A stretch of 35,772 bases of DNA from Nitrosomonas marina (GTDB lineage Bacteria; Pseudomonadota; Gammaproteobacteria; Burkholderiales; Nitrosomonadaceae): NCBI RefSeq assembly GCF_900111605.1, contig NZ_FOIA01000033.1:1-35772 (forward strand). Direction: 5' to 3'. The translations under genes and the position numbers were made by a program. Below the pieces are notes generated by a model, which worked only from the letters and a program-made list of their open reading frames with translations, was not told where the DNA came from and did not search any database. Shown piece after piece: positions 1 through 9,000 of this stretch (its first letter is position 1; each line of letters starts with the position of its first letter).

Positions 1-67
1 CAAATTCCATGGTGAATGGAATTACCAAATCAAACCTCATCAATTGTCAGATATACACTAAGCCAAA

Positions 68-438
68 GTGTTCAAGTTATTTTTGCTAAGCTACTTAAAG
101 TCGGATTGTCTGTTAAACATACCGACAAGCGATAAAAATTTCTCTCATTCTCGGATCAATCTGCAGGTGCGCAATCTAGCGGTCTGCATCACCAACGCGC
201 TAAAGCGGGCAGATAAGGAAAAATTTACAACCATCCTGTTTCCATTGCTGGGTACCGGGACAGGCGGGGCCGGTCTGGATCAAACCGTCAGGAATTTGTT
301 TCAGGCGCCCATCCACCAGCTAAAACAAAACCAGGGTATGTGGTCGAAGAAGTTTACTTTCTGACCTGGAGTGACGTCAAATTAAAGAGCTATTTGGATT
401 ACATGGAGAACTCACCGGAAGTAAGGCACGTGAAATAG
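68..438 (+). pseudogene. Macro-domain protein, frameshifted
   Basis: The first frame (68-364) contains FPLLGTGTGG, the glycine-rich ADP-ribose-binding loop typical of macro domains, preceded by a helix like the one before this loop in the family. The frame then stops, but a second frame carries on without a gap from about 330 (VVEEVYFLTWSDVKLKSYLD) to a stop at 436-438, so one frameshift near 325-340 splits an ordinary C-terminus. The N-terminal part of a macro domain is not clear, so the gene may also be 5'-degraded. Macro domains bind or hydrolyse ADP-ribose derivatives and often accompany TIR or ADP-ribosylation systems, which fits the TIR gene at 1157-1918. A sequencing error at one base cannot be excluded. 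Confidence 0.6.
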
Positions 439-1156
439 AAATCACGGGGGCAGCGGTCACAAAAAAGCAAGTCACATAGCGATGAACCGTCGCCACCGGT
501 CGCGTACATGTAATTGCTTAAGATTCAGTTTCATGAGTACTTATTACACGAAAAAAGCTTACATGTTCGGGTTTGCAGGGTAACTTTATGAATTGGATTG
601 TGATTGTTTACTGAACAAATCTACCTTGGCTCTCTTATTGTCCAGCCTTGACATTTTGCATTAGGCGAACCTTGTTGCGTGCTTGAATCATGAGTCCCGG
701 AAATTGCAATCTAATCTTATTCAGCTTCTTATAACCTAAGCATACTCATCAAATTAGTATGCAGATTCACGCCAGTGCGGGTCATAGTAAGTCACTTCCT
801 TATCTGTAATTATATATTTTCAATATGCTATATCAAAGCATGACCTGATTGGAAAATCTTTTTTGAAATTAATCCAAATAATGCATATAGCTATCTGCAA
901 ATTTACTTGGAATTTGCAGATAGATTTTAAGGATGTGAGTGTCCAATTAACCGGATCCACTTTTAGGGTCATTTTCTGGCAATCCAGGAAGTCCCCAAAA
1001 AATGGATAATGCCGAAAAAACTGGAAAGCTGCTTTGAATCGTTTTATGATCGAATTCGAGGATTGATTGAATATGCTTAACTCAGACCGTTGCACAGTTT
1101 AATTTACAGTCCTTTACTTAGCTCAAACAAGGAGATCTCAGAAAAGTCGGTATAAT
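439..1156. other. Gene-free AT-rich stretch
   Basis: No reading frame here has a recognisable motif or a good ribosome site. The only marked structure is a perfect 13-bp inverted repeat at 891-923 (listed separately). Confidence 0.5.
891..923. repeat. Perfect hairpin, 13-bp stem
   Basis: CTATCTGCAAATT (891-903) and its exact reverse complement (911-923) flank a 7-base loop. Neither side has a clear T-run, so a terminator role is doubtful. It lies alone between the macro remnant and the membrane TIR gene. Confidence 0.6.
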
Positions 1157-1918
1157 TTATTTTCTATTCTTCCATGCCTCATTGATTGTATGCACCAAAT
1201 ACTCAAACTTTTCCAAGTTAACCCATTGTATGAAATTTAATTTTGAAGGAGTGTCGCATTTTTCAAGAAGCAAGGGTATCAAAAAAATATCATCTGCATT
1301 TCTTTTCTTCCAAATGTTCATCGCCATATCGATTTCTTCTTGAATCACACCTTCTCGATTAATAGAATTTTTTGACAAACAAACAATGAAAAAATCTGAT
1401 TGATTTATTGCTTTATAAATTTCATCATTCCAGTTTGTGCCAGGCTTAAGATCATTTATATCTAACCAAGGCTTGTAACCTTGTTCGTTTAGCTTTTGAT
1501 ATAACTCTTTTACAATTGATTGATCTGCATGAGCATAACTGAGAAAAATTTGAGGTGGTTTTTTTCGTTTAAACATTATGTTCAGTTCAGCTAACAACCA
1601 AAAACTAATAAATACAAATAAAAGGACTAGCGGAAGAATTCCGTAAACAAATTTTCCAGCAAATATTATATGTATCAGAATCCATATTGCAGATAGCAAA
1701 CTAATATTTCTAGAAACAGTCCTTATGATGTACCAATCAATTACTTCATAGTCCTTTTTTCGATCCAGATAAACTCCACTAATGTACATAATAATAAAAA
1801 AAATTGTAAAAGATACTAATACAATTTGATCATTACCATAAATAACACTAAAAATAAAAATGAATAAAAAAATATAGCTTAAATAATTAAGTAGCTTTCT
1901 AGCTCTTTTTATTTGCAT
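1157..1918 (-). CDS. Membrane-anchored TIR-domain protein
   Basis: The 253-residue protein begins with about four hydrophobic helices (roughly residues 11-28, 31-50, 72-90 and 92-115), followed by a basic KRKK stop-transfer stretch and a cytosolic TIR domain from about residue 121 (QIFLSYAHAD, then PWLDINDLKPG and DFFIVCLSKNS). Two adjacent glutamates near residues 194-195 sit where TIR NADases keep their catalytic Glu. TIR domains in bacterial immune systems degrade NAD+ or make cyclic ADP-ribose signals; this role is inferred here. The ATG at 1918 has only a weak GGA-type ribosome site. It overlaps by 10 bases the end of an upstream minus-strand frame (stop 1909-1911), suggesting translational coupling to a gene now truncated. 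Codons are AT-rich compared with the DGR region. Confidence 0.85.
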   Translation of the reverse strand: MQIKRARKLLNYLSYIFLFIFIFSVIYGNDQIVLVSFTIFFIIMYISGVYLDRKKDYEVIDWYIIRTVSRNISLLSAIWILIHIIFAGKFVYGILPLVLLFVFISFWLLAELNIMFKRKKPPQIFLSYAHADQSIVKELYQKLNEQGYKPWLDINDLKPGTNWNDEIYKAINQSDFFIVCLSKNSINREGVIQEEIDMAMNIWKKRNADDIFLIPLLLEKCDTPSKLNFIQWVNLEKFEYLVHTINEAWKNRK

Positions 1919-2064
1919 TTCATTAATTCCAGAGTTTCATAATTATTGAACTGTACGTCGTCAAATGAATTTGGACAGATGGGTGCTTGAAATAAGAAAC
2001 GCATCAATTCATCGATTTGAATTTTTAACCAATCTATCGTAATAAATTTCTCACCGCTTGGCCA
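1909..2064 (-). pseudogene. Possible C-terminal remnant of a gene coupled to the TIR gene
   Basis: An open minus-strand frame covers about 52 codons (KHWPSGEKFITIDWLK...ELMK) and ends 10 bases inside the TIR gene. Upstream, from about 2064, the same frame runs antisense through the transposase remnant, so its true 5' part appears to have been replaced by the insertion. I recognise no family. The overlap with the TIR start is the main reason to take it seriously; it may simply be a chance frame. Confidence 0.3.
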
Positions 2065-2457
2065 ATGTTTGCAGTCAACGATGTCCGGCGTCATGTTGAT
2101 CAAACACGTATAGATTCGAATGGCGCTCCTCTTAACGATGCCAACTTTGAACTCGAAGTCAACTTTCTGGAGTATTGGGAACATCACCCTTCAGGCAAAA
2201 CCCAGCATTTCTCCTGGGTAACAGACATTACGATTACACCTGAGAATCTGATGCAACTCATGCGCGCCGGGCGCGCACGCTGAAAAATCGAGAATGAAAC
2301 TTTTAACACCATGAAAACACAAGGCTACCACTTCGAACATAACTTCGGCCACGGTTACTGGTATTTATCCACTGTTTTTGCCAATTTGATGAAGCTGACG
2401 TTTTTGGTTGTACAGATACGACAGCACTGTTGCAGCTTGTTTCAACGGGCAAGATAA
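2065..2457 (+). pseudogene. DDE transposase C-terminal remnant with in-frame stop
   Basis: The frame encodes a typical IS transposase C-terminus: VNFLEYWEHHPSGKTQHFSW, then LMRAGRAR, a TGA stop at 2281-2283, and in the same frame KIENETFNTMKTQGYHFEHN and FGHGYWYLSTVFANLMK up to the TAA at 2455-2457. Relatives have Trp (RWKIENETFN) where the TGA lies, so a TGG to TGA change explains the stop. The Glu of KIENETF is the probable third acidic residue of the DDE triad. The N-terminal catalytic half is missing and no terminal inverted repeats were found. Confidence 0.75.
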
Positions 2458-2883
2458 AGCGCACAGCGCACAGCGAAATAAATATTTATGAGAGAAAATG
2501 CGAGGATTATTCTTCCATTACCATCTGCTAAATTGGTAAACTTTGTATAAGACGATTGCCTTTGATATAAAATCAACCGTGCCCGCCTTTAATGATTCTT
2601 CTTGATCTACTGACCGGGACAAAGTTTATTCGAAGGGTGTTTTCAAGTCTAAAAGTAGCCAAAAGTCAAAAACCAACATTAGTTGGATGGCCTCATTCGT
2701 GTGAAAGAAATAGGCTACTCCGAAAAATCTTTAATTTGATTCTGTTGTTAATGTTGGTAGAAATTGCGGGAGAAACTATTTTATTTCCATTAAACTAGAA
2801 AAATGAAAGATTATTGAATATAAACAAAAACAATTGCTTTTTAATATAAAATCAACGAATTGTTCAAAAACGAGGTAAACATT
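2458..2883. other. Intergenic region with a duplicated promoter-like element
   Basis: A short open frame (2592-2798, 68 codons) has no ribosome site and no recognisable motif, and I do not call it a gene. Two near-identical 26-bp AT-rich elements lie at 2554-2579 and 2832-2857. The second is just upstream of the GAF-TIR gene. Confidence 0.5.
2832..2857 (+). promoter_or_regulatory. Repeated promoter-like element before the GAF-TIR gene
   Basis: The element AATTGCTTTTTAATATAAAA followed by TCAACG closely matches GATTGCCTTTGATATAAAAT at 2554. TATAAA would serve as a -10 box about 35 bases upstream of the ATG at 2884. No convincing -35 box is seen. Confidence 0.35.
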
Positions 2884-3990
2884 ATGCCGCTTACATTCGG
2901 TGATCAATTGAAACTTTTCGCCTTGTCAGTCGACGTCGTTGACATTGACCGTTTTAATCGTATCAATCGGTTGATAGACGAATATTGCCGAGAAACACTT
3001 GGGATTGAATCCACAAAGCTCCACCTTGCCAGCGAAGTCGATAACCAACCCGCTCTAAAACAATATGGTATGGGAGCACTCGACATCGAACACGTCAGAA
3101 CTATAAAAACAAGCAATGGTAACTATAATAGTCTGACTTCGCTCGCCTATGGCAAGCGCAAACCACTTTGGATCGTCAGCGCTAATGGTAAACAAAATCT
3201 CAAGAAATGTAGTAGTGGATTTAGTGATCTATGGTCTGGCCTTAAAACTCTTCCTGACTATAAAACAAATGGAAGTATAGATGAGAAAGAGCTCAGAACT
3301 TCGATTATTATTCCAATCTGTCACAAAAATGACATGTTGGGAGTTATGAATTTTGAAACATCTGACTACATCGAAATCACGGATGAAGCTAAAAGCGAGT
3401 TATCCAAAATCACAGAGACTCTTGGCATCCTGATTCATCTATTCCGATCTGCCGATGCGCAGAAAACGAGTACAACAGCTGCTCTAGATAACCTTCAACA
3501 ACTCCTGAGTCGACCCTTACCAAAACTTACGAAACCCAAAATATTCCTAGCCTCTTCTGCTGATGCCGAAGCCGATGTAATCTCAGCTGTATGCAATGTG
3601 TTGGATGAAAGCACCTATACGGAGAAACTGGATCTTATCTACTGGAAGGATATGAATCAACCGGGCAACATCAATCAACAACTATTGGAGGCAATTGCAA
3701 GCTGCAGATATGGCATCTGCTATTTTTCGCAGAAAGTTGCTGATAACGATTACATTGATAATATCAACGTCGTGTTCGAGGCGGGAATGTTCCATGGCAG
3801 AGTAGACGAAATTACACCAGAGCCCGCGAGCTGGATTCCTATCCGCGAAAAACAATCCCCAGAATTGCCGTTCGATTTCGCTCAAGAAAGAATCCTCTGG
3901 GTAGAAAGAAACAAAAACGGTACTCTTAAGACGAAGCCTTTCGTCAACACGTTTAGAAAAAAACTGGATATCCTGATACGTAATAACTAA
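2884..3990 (+). CDS. GAF-like sensor fused to TIR-like nucleotide-binding domain
   Basis: I chose ATG 2884 because GAGGT lies 7 bases before it; a TTG at 2860 in the same frame lacks this. The 368-residue protein has an N-terminal region (about 30-195) with the look of a GAF domain, including LRTSIIIPICHKNDMLGVMN. Its C-terminal domain (about 218-330) runs from KPKIFLASSADAEADV to DNINVVFEAGMFHGR. This end matches the TIR-like family PF10137, which includes effectors of CBASS/Pycsar-type cyclic-nucleotide defence systems. A GAF module could bind a cyclic nucleotide or other small ligand and switch the TIR-like domain on; this is inference. No membrane segment or signal peptide is present. It is a monocistronic unit closed by a strong terminator. 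Confidence 0.8.
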   Translation: MPLTFGDQLKLFALSVDVVDIDRFNRINRLIDEYCRETLGIESTKLHLASEVDNQPALKQYGMGALDIEHVRTIKTSNGNYNSLTSLAYGKRKPLWIVSANGKQNLKKCSSGFSDLWSGLKTLPDYKTNGSIDEKELRTSIIIPICHKNDMLGVMNFETSDYIEITDEAKSELSKITETLGILIHLFRSADAQKTSTTAALDNLQQLLSRPLPKLTKPKIFLASSADAEADVISAVCNVLDESTYTEKLDLIYWKDMNQPGNINQQLLEAIASCRYGICYFSQKVADNDYIDNINVVFEAGMFHGRVDEITPEPASWIPIREKQSPELPFDFAQERILWVERNKNGTLKTKPFVNTFRKKLDILIRNN

Positions 3991-4022
3991 ACAACCACCA
4001 GCTAAAGCTGGTGGTTGTTTAG
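3987..4022 (+). terminator. Perfect 16-bp stem hairpin overlapping the GAF-TIR stop codon
   Basis: The arms 3987-4002 and 4007-4022 are exact reverse complements with a TAAA loop; the TAA stop at 3988-3990 is inside the left arm. The 3' arm is T-rich (GGTTGTTTAG) but no pure T-run follows. It is probably a transcription terminator. A hairpin from an IS200/IS605-type end is an alternative. Confidence 0.65.
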
Positions 4023-4080
4023 TGACTCAAGATGAACAAATAAAGTAAAAAGACAACCCGTCATGCGTTGGAAAAATCTG

Positions 4081-4122
4081 TGTTCACATTGGTCCGGAAT
4101 GAGTGTTCAACTTCGCCGGAAT
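4081..4122. repeat. IS21-like terminal repeats (remnant)
   Basis: Two copies of a TGTTCA...CCGGAAT unit lie 22 bases apart (CCGGAAT at 4094 and 4116). The same unit recurs many times at 35546-35698. Multiple short repeats of this kind are characteristic of IS21-family ends. No istA/istB gene is nearby, so this is an orphan end. Confidence 0.55.
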
Positions 4123-4421
4123 ATGCAGCGATCCACCTAACAGTCATTACAAATATGATTATCAGCCTACTCTATTTTGAAAGTTAACGGGACAGCAGGA
4201 CTGTATATGGAAAAATAAAACCCAAAAACTCACTTTTTCCTCAAAAATAATGCTTAAAAAAATCAACTTTTGCTTGACTGAACAGGTTAATTGACAGCTC
4301 GAGGCATTAGGATGTGAAGAATCTTACAGAAAACAAAAAATAAGTGAGTATAGGGCGTAGCTTGCTATTGATAATATATTGTCAATAATAGACTGACACC
4401 TAAGTCCTTTTCCAGTTTTTA

Positions 4422-4480
4422 AAACTAGATTTGTATTTTCTCATATTCCTCGCCTATAATAAATCTAGATAATCTAGTTT
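4422..4480 (+). promoter_or_regulatory. Promoter and operator of the Phd/VapC operon
   Basis: TTGTAT (4431-4436) and TATAAT (4455-4460) with an 18-base spacer form a good sigma-70 promoter. AAACTAGATT (4422-4431) and its exact reverse complement AATCTAGTTT (4471-4480) bracket it, with another TCTAGA half-site at 4464. These are likely operator sites for the antitoxin or the toxin-antitoxin complex. Confidence 0.6.
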
Positions 4481-4497
4481 ATTTATTGGTGTTTGAT

Positions 4498-4743
4498 ATG
4501 AAAGAATGGCGTATCGCAGATGCAAAGAATAAATTGAGTGAACTGGTCAATAATGCCCTGGCTGGAGAGGCGCAACTGGTTCATCGCCGGGATGGTAATG
4601 TTGTAATCATCTCTAAAGAAGAATATGAACAACTAATCGGTCAGAGAAAGACCTTTAAGCAATATATTCTTTCGCCACCTCATGAAATAGATCATCTTGA
4701 TGATATGCGTGATAAAAGTCCGATGAGATCGGTCGATTTATGA
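4498..4743 (+). CDS. Phd/YefM-type antitoxin
   Basis: ATG 4498 has GGTG 6 bases upstream; the in-frame TTG at 4486 lacks one. The 81-residue protein starts MKEWRIADAKNKLSELVNNA and contains VVIISKEEYEQL, the standard Phd/YefM fold signature: a DNA-binding N-terminal half that represses the operon, and a C-terminal tail (about residues 50-81) that wraps and neutralises the toxin. Its stop overlaps the toxin start (ATGA at 4740-4743), the usual translational coupling in such operons. It is expected to bind the inverted CTAGA repeats just upstream. Confidence 0.9.
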   Translation: MKEWRIADAKNKLSELVNNALAGEAQLVHRRDGNVVIISKEEYEQLIGQRKTFKQYILSPPHEIDHLDDMRDKSPMRSVDL

Positions 4744-5165
4744 GGGTGCTGCTGGATACCTGCGTGTTATCCGAACTTTATAAGCCGGAGCCGTTGGCCG
4801 CGGTTTATGAAGCCGTCAACAATGTTCCGGATGAGAACTTATATTTAAGTGTAGTTACCTTGGGAGAAATAAGTAAGGGCATTACGCTTTTGCCGGATAG
4901 TCGCCGTAAACAAGAATTATCTGTATGGTTCGCCCATATTGAACACGCGTATTCCGAGCGCTTATTGCCGATCAATGCAGAAACAGCCACGATATGGGGG
5001 GAAATAACGGCTAAAGCGCAGAAGGATGGTATTGTTATTAATGCGAGTGACGGGCTCATTGCTGCAACGGCCTTGCAGCACGGTCTGCATCTCATGACGC
5101 GGAACGTAAAAGACTTTGAGTCTGCCCATGTTATGCTTATAAATCCATGGATGAAGGAGACGTAA
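4740..5165 (+). CDS. vapC: PIN-domain toxin, VapC/FitB type
   Basis: The 141-residue protein shows the PIN ribonuclease residues in order: MRVLLDTCVLSEL (first acidic residue, D6), LGEISKGI (Glu), NASDGLIAATA (Asp) and TRNVKDF (Asp). These acidic residues coordinate Mg2+ or Mn2+ for cleavage of RNA, often tRNA in VapC enzymes. Length and layout match the FitB branch. It overlaps the antitoxin gene by four bases. All expected catalytic residues are present, so the toxin looks intact. Confidence 0.9.
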   Translation: MRVLLDTCVLSELYKPEPLAAVYEAVNNVPDENLYLSVVTLGEISKGITLLPDSRRKQELSVWFAHIEHAYSERLLPINAETATIWGEITAKAQKDGIVINASDGLIAATALQHGLHLMTRNVKDFESAHVMLINPWMKET

Positions 5166-5222
5166 CCATGGCTCAGTGTATTACACCAAGCACCCCTGGC
5201 CCGCTCGCCACCTCAAACCGGC

Positions 5223-5757
5223 TGCTAACGAATGCAGATTTTGCACGGCTGGCTGGCAGAAGTAGCTCTCGAAATTGAATGGTTTGCAAACTTGGGTAAT
5301 GCGCAACCCCGACATTCTTACAAAAACGCGTTGAGAGATTTTATGACTTTCACCGGCATCAAAAAAAACCGGAAGAATTCAGAGAAGTCGCTCGCGGCCA
5401 CATCATCGCCTGACGCGATGAGCTGGCTGGTCGTGATTTTAGCGGTATGACTATACGCCATTCGCCTCGCTGCCCTGTCCTCTTTGTTTGAATATCTATC
5501 TGAGAACAACGCGGTGACACATAATCCCGCAAAAGGCGTGAAGCGACCGCCGGTGGTAAGTTACGAAGGCAAGTCCCCTGCCCTAGGTGATCATCAAGCC
5601 CGCTAATTGCTTGAAACGCCTAACGACCACCCATCATTACGTGGAAGCAGACTTGGTCATGAAGGAGCGAACTCTTGCCAAGCTTCAGGAACTCGGCACC
5701 AATATTCGCCGATACCACGCCCCGGACTCTTTACTAGAGTTCCTGAAGTGCCTGTAA
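5223..5757 (+). pseudogene. Tyrosine recombinase, decayed and internally deleted
   Basis: Pieces of an integrase can be read across several frames. They are NAQPRHSYKNALRDFMTFTG (core-binding domain), then after a shift PEEFREVARGHIIA-stop-RDELAGRD, then after another shift RLAALSSLFEYLSENNAVTH and NPAKGVKRPPVVSYEGK. From about 5621 comes a C-terminal tail, THHYVEADLVMKERTLAKLQ to LLEFLKCL, stop at 5755-5757. The catalytic middle with the R-K-H-R residues is missing and the two ends are joined near 5620. This is a dead phage- or transposon-type integrase, evidence that the island was once mobile or invaded. Confidence 0.75.
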
Positions 5758-6085
5758 TTGTATAGCGTTTGAACATGGCTTCGGCAACGCAACAACGCAA
5801 CTGCCATGGACGCTGTAACAATGCTATCCATAACTGAGTTGTCTACATAATGGCCGCTATGCAGAGCTCTACATAACGGCCAAAACCAGTCAGTCGATTT
5901 CTTTCAATAAATCTACGATAAACTGATCAAATAATTTAAAGCAGCCAGTATTATCATGTTTTTCAGATCTGAATATCGTTCTATTTTAGGATGATACGCA
6001 GTTAGCACATTGAGTTAACATCATAATTTTGTTGCTTCCTTTCCTAATGCATGGTAGTTATACGGAAACTATATAATTACTTGTA
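5758..6085. other. Intergenic region upstream of the first DGR target
   Basis: It holds a 13-bp direct repeat CTACATAA(T/C)GGCC (about 5848 and 5871). It has no gene, and no clear promoter is seen for the gene at 6086. Confidence 0.45.
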
Positions 6086-9000
6086 ATGTCGAAAATCTTT
6101 CTCAGTCACTCCAGTTACAATAATGCGCATGCGCTGGCCCTTGCGTGTTGGTTGAAGGAAAATGGTTGGGACGATTATTTTCTCGATGTTGATGAGCCAG
6201 CGAAGGGTCTGGCGCCTGGAGAGCGTTGGCAGGCTTCTTTGAAGCATGCGGCACACCGCTGCGAGGCGGTGATTTTTTTGATCTCGCCAGCCTGGCGTGA
6301 TTCGCGCTGGTGCCAGGCCGAGTTTTTACTGGCCAAACAACTTGGCAAAGCCATTTTTGGTGTGCTGGTCGAGGCGACGCCGCTTGAAACATTGCCAAAG
6401 GAAATGACAGCCGAATGGCAGTTATGCGATCTGGTGCAGGGGGCGAAGCGTTGCACGTATCAGGTTTCTCACGATCCAATCGTGCCACAGACCGAAGTTT
6501 CATTTGCTGACGCTGGTCTCACACGCCTTAAAATCGGTCTGCAGCGCGCCGGACTCGATCCCGCCAGTTTCCCATGGCCGCCGCATGATGATCCGAAGCG
6601 CGTCCCTTATCGTGGCATGAAACCGCTGGAAGCGGTCGATGCTGCGGTATTTTTCGGGCGGGATGCAGCCATTGTGCATGGGCTTGACACATTACGTGCG
6701 ATGCAGGAACAACATATCGAACGTATGCTGGTCATTCTGGGGGCTTCAGGATCAGGCAAATCGTCCTTTATGCGCGCCGGCCTGTGGCCAAGGCTTATGC
6801 GCGACGATTTGCATTTTTTACCGTTACCGGTAATCCGGCCGGAACATGCGGTATTAAACGGCCCCGCTGGCCTAATTGCGAGCCTTGAAACCGCATTTAA
6901 TGACCTGGGACAAACCAAAACTCGCGCGAGTATTCGTACTGAGCTGCAAGCGCCCAATGGTCTGATGCATTTGCTCAACGAACTGCAACAACTGGCGTGT
7001 ACACGGATCAGTGCAGCGTTTAGTTCAACGCGTGAATCCGAAAAACCGGTTCCGACGGTTGTGATCGCTATCGACCAGGCTGAAGAGTTGACAAGCACCG
7101 AAGGGCGCAAGGAATCTGAGCCATTTTTGGCGATGCTGGCAGAAAACCTGTCGCTACCCGAATCTGACCAGGTAACGCTGGAGCGTATCAAAAATCGCCC
7201 ATTGGTTATAGTAACCATTCGTTCCGATGCTTACGAGCGCTTGCAAACCGAACCTAGTCTCGAAGATATTAGTCCCCGATTGTTCGATTTGCCGCCCATT
7301 TCCCCTAAACAATACAAAACGGTCATCGAAGGCCCTGCAACGCGTGCCACGGCGGCAGGGCACAAACTAACTGTCGAATCTAAACTGACCGAACAACTGT
7401 TGCGCGATGCCGAGGGTGCGGATGCATTGCCATTACTTGCATTTACACTTGAGCGGCTCTATGTCGAATATGGCAGCGACGGTGATTTGCGCCTGGATGA
7501 ATACAACGCCATGGGAGGTGTGCGCGGCTCGATTGAAGCAGTAGTCGAAGCCGCTTTTGCCGAACCGGGACGACAACCCGTTGTTCCAGCCGGTAAGGCT
7601 GAGCGAAACGCTTTGTTGCATAAAGCTTTTGTACCCTGGCTTGCGGGCGTCGATCCGCACACCAGTGAGCGTATGCGAAAAATCGCGCGCTGGGATGAAT
7701 TACCGCCTGAAACACATCCATTGCTGGAGCGGCTGATCGAGGTGCGGTTATTGTTGCGTGATCGCTGTAAACTGGACTATGGGATGCAGGAAAGTGAGGC
7801 CGTTGAAGTCGTCGAGGTTGCGCACGAAGCGTTGCTGCGTCAATGGAACATGCTCAGTCAATGGCTCGACGACGATGAAATAGACCTCAAAGCGCTGGAA
7901 AGCGTGCAGCGTGCCGCCAGCGACTGGCGCAAACATGGCGGTACTGATACCTGGCTGGTCCATGGGGGTGCGCGTCTTGTCGCCGCTGAACGGATTTGTG
8001 CCCGGACTGATTTCAATCGCCTGCTGGGTGAGGCGGGTTCTGCGTATTTGACTGCCTGCCGGGCAAAAGAGGATCAACTGCAGCGTGCACTGAAAGGGAC
8101 CCCTGAGTATGATCTCAAAGACTTGACGCAAAAGTGGCAGAAACGCACAGGGCTCAAGCGGCTGTTCGGGCTTGTTGGCTGGTGGAAACTATTCCGTTTT
8201 CGAGGACTGGCATCGCCGGAAAGCCTGGAATCGACTTTTTTACGCTGGAGCCGTGCGCGTGCCTCGATCAATGCGTTGGTCCTGGTTTTACTGATCGCTT
8301 TCCTAACCCAGGTTTTGATCCAATCAGCAGACTGGGCCAAGGAAAACGATTTGACAACTGAATATGCCTTGTTCAAACCGCTGTGGGTGCTCGGCTATAC
8401 ACCCAAGCCGGAACTGGTCGAAGTCCCGGCGGGTCAGTTCACCATGGGTTGCCTGGAAGGCCGCGATGATGTTGCTTATAGATGTGGTAGTGATGAAAAG
8501 CCGGTGCATGAAGTGACCATTCCCAAGCCTTTCCTCATGGGCAAACACGAAGTCACTTTCCTTGAGTACGATACGTTTGTGTGGCACATGCGGCAAAATG
8601 GCAATAAAAGAAAAGACGGCAGCGAATGGCTATATCCCGATGATGAAAACTGGCCAGACCGTTTGAATCGTCCGGTGATCAATGTCAATTGGCACGATGC
8701 ACAAGCCTATACCCGATGGCTGGGTCAGCAAACCGGCCAGACCTGCCGGCTGCCGACAGAGGCGGAATGGGAGTACGCAGCACGTGGTGGCAAGGCAACC
8801 GCATATCATTGGGGTAGTGAATTTGGGAACAATAACGCCAACTGCAATAATTGCGGCAGTGATTGGGATGGCGACATGACTGCACCTGTCGGCAGCTTCC
8901 CGGCGAATCCTTACGACTTGCATGATATGTCAGGTAATGTCTGGGAATGGACCTGCTCCGGATATAGCGACGAATTAGTCAAAGAAATAGCGCAACAATG

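Larger units (their letters stand above)
4023..4497. other. Intergenic region with IS21-like repeats and TA promoter
   Basis: It holds two IS21-type end repeats (4081-4122), an imperfect AT-rich dyad around 4364-4390, and the toxin-antitoxin promoter and operator. No gene is seen. Confidence 0.5.

Noticed and set aside
820..1095. 91-codon minus-strand frame
   Set aside because: It includes the hairpin at 891-923, has no recognisable motif and no good start site.
2592..2798. 68-codon frame after the first promoter-like element
   Set aside because: It has no ribosome site, no motif and a composition like the intergenic DNA around it.
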